A DNA stretch of 11,632 bases from Robiginitomaculum sp. (GTDB taxonomy: Bacteria; Pseudomonadota; Alphaproteobacteria; Caulobacterales; Maricaulaceae). The DNA is taken from assembly GCA_002733485.1 (NCBI GenBank), contig NVVU01000011.1:6166-17797 (forward strand), given 5' to 3'. The notes under the pieces are model-generated. The model was not told the origin of the DNA, did not search any database, and saw only the letters and a program-made list of their open reading frames with translations. This document shows, one piece after another, positions 6,609-11,632 of this stretch. The stretch's first letter is position 1. The number at the start of each line of letters is the position of its first letter. The position numbers were made by a program, and so were the translations under genes.

Positions 6609-7844
6609 ATGACACGTCTGGTGATGAAATTTGGTGGCACATCCAGTGCCGATCCGTCTCGGCTGGAGGCCTGTGCCGCCCTGATTGCCGCGCGCCAACA
6701 GGATGGCGCGAAGATTGCCGTGGTGGTGTCGGCCCCGGCAGGCCTGACGGATCAGTTGGGGCGCGATGTGGCCCACGCCGACCCCAGGGGAGAATGGGCC
6801 GATGAAGGCGATGCGGTACTGGCTGCCGGCGAACAGATCAATGCAGCGCTGCTGGCCATGGCCCTGCGCCGTCTTGGGCTTCGCGCCAGATCCTTTACCG
6901 GCTGGCAGGCCGGCATTTTATCCGATGGCGCCCATGGCAACGCTAAAATTCAGACCATCGCATCTGACCATCTGGCAGAGGTCATTGATGGCGGCACTAT
7001 TGCCGTCATTGCAGGATTTCAGGGGCTGGGCCCCGATGGCCGCATCACCACTTTGGGCCGTGGCGGATCGGATTTAAGCGCGGTGGCGCTGGCGGCGACG
7101 CTGGGTGCTCAGGCATGCGAGATTTATACCGATGTAGAGGGGGTCTACAGCGCTGATCCGCGTATGGTGCCCACGGCCAAACCCATTGCCCGGCTTAGCT
7201 ATGAAGAGCTGCTTGAAATGGCGTCCCAGGGCACCAAGGTTATGCAAAGCCGCTCGGTCGAGCTGGCCATGGCCAAAACCGTCACTTTACGGATTCTCTC
7301 CAGCTTTGAGGGAAAAGTGCCCAAAACCGGAACCACCATTAGCACCCATGCTGCCTTGGAGCGCGCCTCTGTGTGCGCCATCAGTTACAGTCGCGATGAA
7401 ACCCGCATTATGGTACATCGGCTGCCGACCGGATCAGAGGCGCTAAAACGTGTCTTTGCGGTACTGGCCGATGCTGGTCTGCAGGTTGATCTGATTGTAC
7501 AAAGTCCGGGGAATCGCGTAAATGAGAGCACGTTGGTTTTCTCGCTGCGCCGTGGCGATGCAGAGCAGGCTTTGGCTTTGCTGACCGATCCTTGTCATAA
7601 ACTGGCGCTAGATGAAGTCTCGATGAACCCGGATATGGCCAAGGTATCGGTAATCGGTATCGGCCTGCGCTCGCAAACACGAATGGCACACACCATGTTT
7701 GAAACTCTTTGCACCCATGACATTGCCATCGGTGCGGTGGCCACATCTGAAACCCGGATCAGCGTACTGATCCCTGCATCGGATGTGGAAATCGCGGTGC
7801 GCGCCTTGCACCGCGCCTTCGAGCTGGATCAACCCCAGACATGA
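6609..7844 (+). CDS. lysC: Aspartate kinase LysC
   Basis: A 411-residue aspartokinase catalysing ATP-dependent phosphorylation of L-aspartate, the first step towards lysine, diaminopimelate, threonine and methionine. The kinase domain starts with KFGGTS (7-12). It continues with VVVSAPAGLTDQL (38-50), IAGFQGLGPDGRITTLGRGG (134-153) followed by SD, and YTDVEGVYSADPR (173-185). Then comes YEELLEMASQGTKVMQSRS (198-216). Two ACT domains follow from about 265 to the end, including VNESTLVFS and KVSVIGIGLRSQTRMAHTMF, the usual place for allosteric feedback by lysine and/or threonine. The frame is open from GTG 6603, but ATG 6609 is chosen: AGGG at 6600-6603 is five bases upstream and MTRLVMKFGG is the family N-terminus. 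The stop codon overlaps the ptsP start by four bases (ATGA), so the two are probably translationally coupled. Confidence 0.96.
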   Translation: MTRLVMKFGGTSSADPSRLEACAALIAARQQDGAKIAVVVSAPAGLTDQLGRDVAHADPRGEWADEGDAVLAAGEQINAALLAMALRRLGLRARSFTGWQAGILSDGAHGNAKIQTIASDHLAEVIDGGTIAVIAGFQGLGPDGRITTLGRGGSDLSAVALAATLGAQACEIYTDVEGVYSADPRMVPTAKPIARLSYEELLEMASQGTKVMQSRSVELAMAKTVTLRILSSFEGKVPKTGTTISTHAALERASVCAISYSRDETRIMVHRLPTGSEALKRVFAVLADAGLQVDLIVQSPGNRVNESTLVFSLRRGDAEQALALLTDPCHKLALDEVSMNPDMAKVSVIGIGLRSQTRMAHTMFETLCTHDIAIGAVATSETRISVLIPASDVEIAVRALHRAFELDQPQT

Positions 7845-10138
7845 GCAGTATACATCAACACGTGGGGCATCGAAAGCTGCTCCGCCAGATCCGCGAGACC
7901 ATGGCGGGGGAAGGCTCTGCCCAAAGCCGCCTGGACGGCCTGGTCGAGGCCATTGCTTCTAATTTGCGGGCCGAGGTGTGTTCGCTCTATTTGCGCCGTC
8001 CTGATGCCAGTATGGAATTGTGGGCTACCCATGGCCTGGCCCCGACTGCGGTTCATGTCACCACTCTAGAAGCCGGCGAAGGCCTGGTGGGTGAAACCGT
8101 GCGCCATGCCCGGCCGTTGAATTTGCCCGATGCCCCCAGTCATGCGGAATTTTCTTTTCATCCTGAAACCATGGAAGACCCGTTCCATAGCTTTTTGGGT
8201 GTGCCAGTATTGCGTGGCGGCCGTTTGCTGGGCGTGCTGGTAGTGCAGAACCGCGAAGCCCGCCATTATAGCGATGACGATGTGGAGGCCTTGCAGAATG
8301 TCTCCATGGTGCTGGCTGAAATTGTCTCCTCAGGCGATCTACTCAGCAAGCGCGAGTTGGAAAAAGTAGCGCTGCGCCCGATCCGTGCCGAAGTGCTATC
8401 GGGTCTTAGAATTTCCGATGGTCTGGCCGTTGGCCGGGCGGTTTTGTATGCGCCGGGGCGGGTTCAAGGGGATATTATCGCCGATGATCCAGAGGCGGAA
8501 AAACAAAGACTGAGCACTGCTATTGCTGATCTGCGCCGCGCCGTAGATGCGCTTTATCAGGGCAAAGGCAATCGCCTTGGCGGCCCCTCACGAGAGGTGC
8601 TTGAAGCCTATCGCATGTTTGCCAATGATCAGGGCTGGCTGGATCGTTTATGTGAGGCGGCGGGGTCTGGCCTGAGTGCCGAAGCGGCGGTAGAGCGCGT
8701 GCGCGGCGAGCATCGCGCCCGCTTGCTCAGCGCCAAAGACCCGTATTTGCGCGAGCGTCTGCATGATCTTGAGGATCTGGCCAACCAGCTATTGCGTCAT
8801 TTGGGGGCCATTGAGGATCTGGATGAGTTGCCCGAAGACACGGTGCTGATCGCCCGTGTAATGGGACCGGCGGGCCTGCTGGAGCTGGATCGCTCGCGAT
8901 TGAAGGCATTAGTGCTCGAAGAGGGTTCACCCACTTCGCACGCGGCCATTGTGGCCCGGGCCCTGCGCCTGCCGGTGGTGGGCCATGTGACCGGCCTGCT
9001 GGACCGGCTAAGCGCTGGCGATACGGTGTTGGTGGACGGGGAACAGGGCATAGTCTCCATACGCCCCGATGTGGGCACCGAAGAAGAGTTTCGTGAGCGG
9101 GTCAGTGATCGCCGCCAGCGCCGGGTGGCCTATGCGCGCCTGCGCGATAAACCGGCCCTGACCCGCGATGGGAAACGCATTACCCTGTCAATGAATGCAG
9201 GCCTGCGGGTGGATTTACCACAACTGGAAGAATCCGGGGCCGAAGGTATCGGCCTCTTTCGCACAGAATTTCAGTTTTTACTCTCCGATCATCTGCCCCG
9301 CCAGCGCGAACAGATGCAGCTATATCGCGATGTGCTGGAGGCGGCCGGGGATCGCCCCGTGGTGTTTCGTACTATTGATCTTGGCGGTGACAAGGTATTG
9401 CCCTATGTGGCCCATGAACGCGAAAGCAATCCGGCGCTGGGCTGGCGTGCCATGCGCATGGCGCTCGACCGGCCGGGCCTGTTGCGATATCAGCTGCGTG
9501 CCCTGATCGAGGCCACCGCCGGGCGGGAGCTGAATATTATGTTTCCCCTGATCACTACGCTGGAAGAGTTTTGCGAAGCGCGAGCCTTGCTAGCAGCCGA
9601 GATCAAACGCATGGAGCGTTTTGGCAAGGCGGTACCCAGCTCGGTGCGCGTTGGCTCTATGGTGGAAACCCCGGCCATTGTCTGGCAATTGGAAAGCCTG
9701 CTAAAAGTTGCCGATTTTGTCTCTGTAGGGGCCAATGATCTGATGCAATATTTCTTTGCGGCCGATCGTGAAAACCCCCGTGTGGCGTCGCGCTATGATA
9801 TTCTAAATCCCGGAAGCCTGCGTATGCTTGGGCACATTGCCAGTCTCTGTAAGGCGGCGGGCCGTCCGGCATCAGTTTGCGGTGAAATTGCCGGACAATG
9901 CGCCGAAGCAGCGGTATTAATTGCGCTTGGCTTTACCGAACTTTCTGTTCCCCCCGCAGCCATCGGCCCGGTAAAGCGGATGATTCTCTCTTTGGATCAA
10001 AAGTCACTTGGTATCAAACTTGCAGAGTGGCTTGAAAGTGGAAATGAAAATGGGATGGATCAGATAGCGGGTGAGTCACAAGGTTCGGTACGGGAAAAGC
10101 TGTTGGCCTATGCACAGGCTAATAACCTGCCTCTGTAA
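7841..10138 (+). CDS. ptsP: Phosphoenolpyruvate-protein phosphotransferase PtsP (EI-Ntr)
   Basis: A 765-residue enzyme I of the nitrogen PTS, which takes phosphate from PEP and passes it to NPr and then EIIA-Ntr. These regulate nitrogen, potassium and stress responses rather than sugar uptake. An N-terminal GAF domain spans about residues 25-165 and is the sensory part (glutamine binding is reported in alphaproteobacterial relatives). The phospho-swivel motif GSPTSHAAIVARAL (362-375) has active His367. The PEP-binding TIM barrel follows, with GIGLFRTEFQFL (469-480), FRTIDLGGDK (509-518) and SMVETPA (606-612). FVSVGANDLMQYFFAADREN (626-645) comes next, then SVCGEIAG with catalytic Cys680. All key residues are intact and length is normal for the GAF-containing form. 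Its ATG overlaps the lysC stop codon, a gene pairing found in other alphaproteobacteria. NPr and EIIA-Ntr genes are not in the window. Confidence 0.96.
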   Translation: MSSIHQHVGHRKLLRQIRETMAGEGSAQSRLDGLVEAIASNLRAEVCSLYLRRPDASMELWATHGLAPTAVHVTTLEAGEGLVGETVRHARPLNLPDAPSHAEFSFHPETMEDPFHSFLGVPVLRGGRLLGVLVVQNREARHYSDDDVEALQNVSMVLAEIVSSGDLLSKRELEKVALRPIRAEVLSGLRISDGLAVGRAVLYAPGRVQGDIIADDPEAEKQRLSTAIADLRRAVDALYQGKGNRLGGPSREVLEAYRMFANDQGWLDRLCEAAGSGLSAEAAVERVRGEHRARLLSAKDPYLRERLHDLEDLANQLLRHLGAIEDLDELPEDTVLIARVMGPAGLLELDRSRLKALVLEEGSPTSHAAIVARALRLPVVGHVTGLLDRLSAGDTVLVDGEQGIVSIRPDVGTEEEFRERVSDRRQRRVAYARLRDKPALTRDGKRITLSMNAGLRVDLPQLEESGAEGIGLFRTEFQFLLSDHLPRQREQMQLYRDVLEAAGDRPVVFRTIDLGGDKVLPYVAHERESNPALGWRAMRMALDRPGLLRYQLRALIEATAGRELNIMFPLITTLEEFCEARALLAAEIKRMERFGKAVPSSVRVGSMVETPAIVWQLESLLKVADFVSVGANDLMQYFFAADRENPRVASRYDILNPGSLRMLGHIASLCKAAGRPASVCGEIAGQCAEAAVLIALGFTELSVPPAAIGPVKRMILSLDQKSLGIKLAEWLESGNENGMDQIAGESQGSVREKLLAYAQANNLPL

Positions 10139-10168
10139 AAACCTTGCAGAAGGATGAACATATTTAGG

Positions 10169-10188
10169 GAATCACCTTGATTTGATTC
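10169..10188. repeat. Inverted repeat upstream of the rodZ-like gene
   Basis: GAATCA (10169-10174) and TGATTC (10183-10188) are exact inverse copies with eight bases between, and TGATTC recurs at 10255-10260. A second short pair, GCGTG (10209-10213) and CACGC (10226-10230), follows. They lie in the 155-base gap between ptsP and the rodZ-like gene, which is more AT-rich than its surroundings. The spacing would suit a dimeric regulator, but no named regulator can be assigned. Confidence 0.3.
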
Positions 10189-10205
10189 ACATATTAGGTT
10201 TTTAT
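10177..10205 (+). promoter_or_regulatory. Possible promoter for the rodZ-like gene and ispG
   Basis: TTGATT (10177-10182) and TTTTAT (10200-10205) are separated by 17 bases and each keeps four of the six consensus positions. They lie about 90 bases before the start codon in an AT-richer gap after ptsP, where a new transcription unit would be expected. The -35 overlaps the inverted repeat at 10169-10188. Confidence 0.3.
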
Positions 10206-10293
10206 GTTGCGTGCGACCAAAATGTCACGCTTGGAAAAATGATGATGAGTTCATTGATTCGGGCTTAGGGCTTGGTTGGAAAGGGAAATTACC

Positions 10294-10851
10294 ATGGATG
10301 CTTCGGGCGCACTCCATTATCAATCTGAGTGCAGTGGCGCAGCAGAAATGACCTCCGAAGGTATTGGCGATGCTTTGCGCTTTGCCCGACAGCGGGCCAA
10401 TTTAAGCATTGCAGACGTTGCCGCCGCCACCAAAATCAGCACTGAATACCTCGAAGCCATAGAATCCATGGACCGGGCGGCTTTGCCGCAGCGGGCCTAC
10501 GCGCTTGGCTTTGTACGCTGTTATGCCAACCATCTGGGCCTGAATGCCGAAGACATGGTCTCTGGGTTCAAGGCACAGTTTTATGACGGCATGTCACCGC
10601 TGGGCGATCTGTCGCCGCGCCCGGCCCCGGCCTGGGTGGATTTTCGCCTGCCCAAAGGCACTGGCATAGTTTTGGTAGTCGCCTGCGCTTTGGGTCTGGC
10701 AACCTGGTATGGGCTGCGTGCGCCCACGCAAAGCACGGCGGCGGTTCCACCGGTTCCTGAGGCAATGACCGATTGGGCCAATTCCAAGGATCTGAGTAAC
10801 GTACCGGATATTTCAATCACCTATGTCACACTTGGGTCTGAACCCAACTAG
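10294..10851 (+). CDS. RodZ-like membrane-anchored helix-turn-helix protein, short form
   Basis: A 185-residue protein. An HTH_25/RodZ-type helix-turn-helix domain occupies about 24-95: GIGDALRFARQRANLSIADV, then KISTEYLEAIE, LPQRAYALGFVRCYANHLGL and DMVSGFKAQF. A basic and proline-containing linker leads to one membrane helix (about 123-141, IVLVVACALGLATWYGL). Only some 44 residues follow, where RodZ proteins normally carry a DUF4115 periplasmic domain. RodZ links the MreB cytoskeleton to the cell-wall elongation machinery. The gene lies immediately before ispG, the same order as rodZ-ispG in E. coli, which supports the relationship. The stop codon TAG at 10849-10851 is a clean end in frame. 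The ATG at 10294 is chosen over TTG 10276 and has GGGA eight bases upstream; ATG 10348 is a shorter alternative. Because the tail is short, I leave the symbol open. Confidence 0.8.
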   Translation: MDASGALHYQSECSGAAEMTSEGIGDALRFARQRANLSIADVAAATKISTEYLEAIESMDRAALPQRAYALGFVRCYANHLGLNAEDMVSGFKAQFYDGMSPLGDLSPRPAPAWVDFRLPKGTGIVLVVACALGLATWYGLRAPTQSTAAVPPVPEAMTDWANSKDLSNVPDISITYVTLGSEPN

Positions 10852-10924
10852 TTTGCAGTTGACGCCGCCCCTTAGGCGCGCCAAACCTGCACACAGATTT
10901 TAATGTAATGAAACGGTATTTGCG

Positions 10925-11632
10925 ATGACCGACGCTATGAGCGCGCTTCGCCCCTGGCGTGCAATCGAGCGGCGCGCCTCCCGACAGATTATGGTTGGCG
11001 CCGTGCCGGTGGGCGGTGATGCGCCGATCAGCGTGCAATCCATGACCAATACACCCACTCCGGATGTGGCGGCCACGCTTGCACAAGTGCATGCCCTGGA
11101 AGAAGCCGGGGCCGATATTGTGCGTATTTCCTGCCCGGACAAAGACTCCACTGCGGCCATGTCCGCTATTGTGCAGGGCGCCAATGTGCCGATTGTCGCC
11201 GACATTCATTTTCACCATCAACGAGCGATTGAGGCGGCCTGCGCCGGGGTGGCTTGCCTGCGCATCAATCCGGGCAATATTGGCAATGCGTCGCGGGTTC
11301 GCGATGTGGTACAGGCGGCCAAGGACCATGGTTGCGCTATTCGCATTGGCGTTAATGCCGGATCGCTGGAACGCGAATTTCTGGAAAAATATGGTGAACC
11401 CTGCCCCCAGGCCATGGTCGAAAGCGCCCTGCGCCATGTAAACATTCTGGAAGAGCATGACTTTCACGAATACAAAATTTCGGTCAAAGCCTCGGACCCT
11501 TTCCTTACTGTGGCGGCTTATCAGCAATTGGCCGAGGCCATTGATTGTCCGCTGCATCTGGGCATTACCGAAGCTGGGGGGCTGCGATCCGGCACCGTTA
11601 AATCCTCGGTTGGAATGGGCATGCTGCTCTGG
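10925..11632 (+). CDS. ispG: 4-hydroxy-3-methylbut-2-enyl-diphosphate synthase IspG (N-terminal part)
   Basis: The first 236 codons of ispG; the frame is open to the last base of the window. IspG is an iron-sulfur enzyme that converts methylerythritol cyclodiphosphate to HMBPP, the penultimate step of the MEP isoprenoid pathway. Visible TIM-barrel landmarks are ISVQSMTNTPTPD, then EEAGADIVRISCPD, VPIVADIHFHHQ, CLRINPGNIGN, IRIGVNAGSLE, FHEYKISVKASDP and LHLGITEAGG. The cluster-binding CxxC region is beyond the window. The ATG at 10925 lacks a strong ribosome site; ATG 10937 is an in-frame alternative. It follows the rodZ-like gene by 73 bases, with no visible terminator between, so the two may be co-transcribed. 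Isoprenoid products feed ubiquinone and undecaprenyl phosphate synthesis. Confidence 0.95.
   Translation, partial: MTDAMSALRPWRAIERRASRQIMVGAVPVGGDAPISVQSMTNTPTPDVAATLAQVHALEEAGADIVRISCPDKDSTAAMSAIVQGANVPIVADIHFHHQRAIEAACAGVACLRINPGNIGNASRVRDVVQAAKDHGCAIRIGVNAGSLEREFLEKYGEPCPQAMVESALRHVNILEEHDFHEYKISVKASDPFLTVAAYQQLAEAIDCPLHLGITEAGGLRSGTVKSSVGMGMLLW

Noticed and set aside
10826..11557. 243-codon minus-strand open frame near the right end.
   Set aside because: The plus strand encodes IspG with many conserved motifs; this frame is its shadow.
1..11632. Search for a novel defence, mobile or biosynthetic system.
   Set aside because: Nearly all genes are recognised housekeeping, metal-uptake or regulatory genes with uniform base use; no transposase, integrase, toxin-antitoxin pair, repeat array or unusual gene cluster was seen.

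Overview
The window reads as ordinary chromosome of a GC-rich, Gram-negative alphaproteobacterium. The evidence is a ubiquinone methyltransferase (UbiG), a TonB-dependent outer-membrane receptor, a SapC-family protein, a lysC-ptsP gene pair with a GAF-type nitrogen-PTS enzyme I, and a rodZ-like gene just before ispG. Order or genus cannot be fixed from the sequence alone. No transposase, integrase, phage gene, CRISPR array, tRNA or rRNA is visible, and codon and base use look uniform across the genes. Every stretch without a gene is shorter than about 210 bases.

Left part (1-2058). The window opens inside the C-terminus of a FATP/FadD6-type very-long-chain acyl-CoA synthetase. A 70-residue unrecognised protein and an HSL-family (GDXG) esterase follow on the same strand. 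Converging on the esterase from the minus strand is a receiver-domain protein whose key phosphotransfer residues are replaced, followed by an arginine-rich tail.

Zinc module (2191-4815). A Fur-family regulator with all the ligands expected of Zur is read leftward. A TonB-dependent receptor of the ZnuD type is read rightward from the same 200-base intergenic region. A near-palindromic site resembling a Zur box lies over the predicted -10 of the receptor. The simplest reading is zinc-dependent repression of outer-membrane zinc uptake. The inner-membrane ZnuABC transporter is not in the window.

Middle (4939-6537). A SapC-family gene stands alone and converges on ubiG. A 10-bp perfect hairpin over the last codons of ubiG is the best intrinsic-terminator candidate in the window, acting on the ubiG strand.

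Right part (6609-11632). lysC (aspartate kinase) overlaps ptsP (EI-Ntr) by four bases, suggesting translational coupling of amino-acid biosynthesis with the nitrogen phosphotransfer system. After a 155-base, comparatively AT-rich intergenic region come a RodZ-like membrane HTH protein with a very short periplasmic tail and ispG (MEP isoprenoid pathway), which runs off the window end. I see no clearly new multi-gene system. The points most worth a second look are the Zur-box/znuD arrangement, the degenerate receiver protein, the shortened RodZ-like protein and the small unknown protein.
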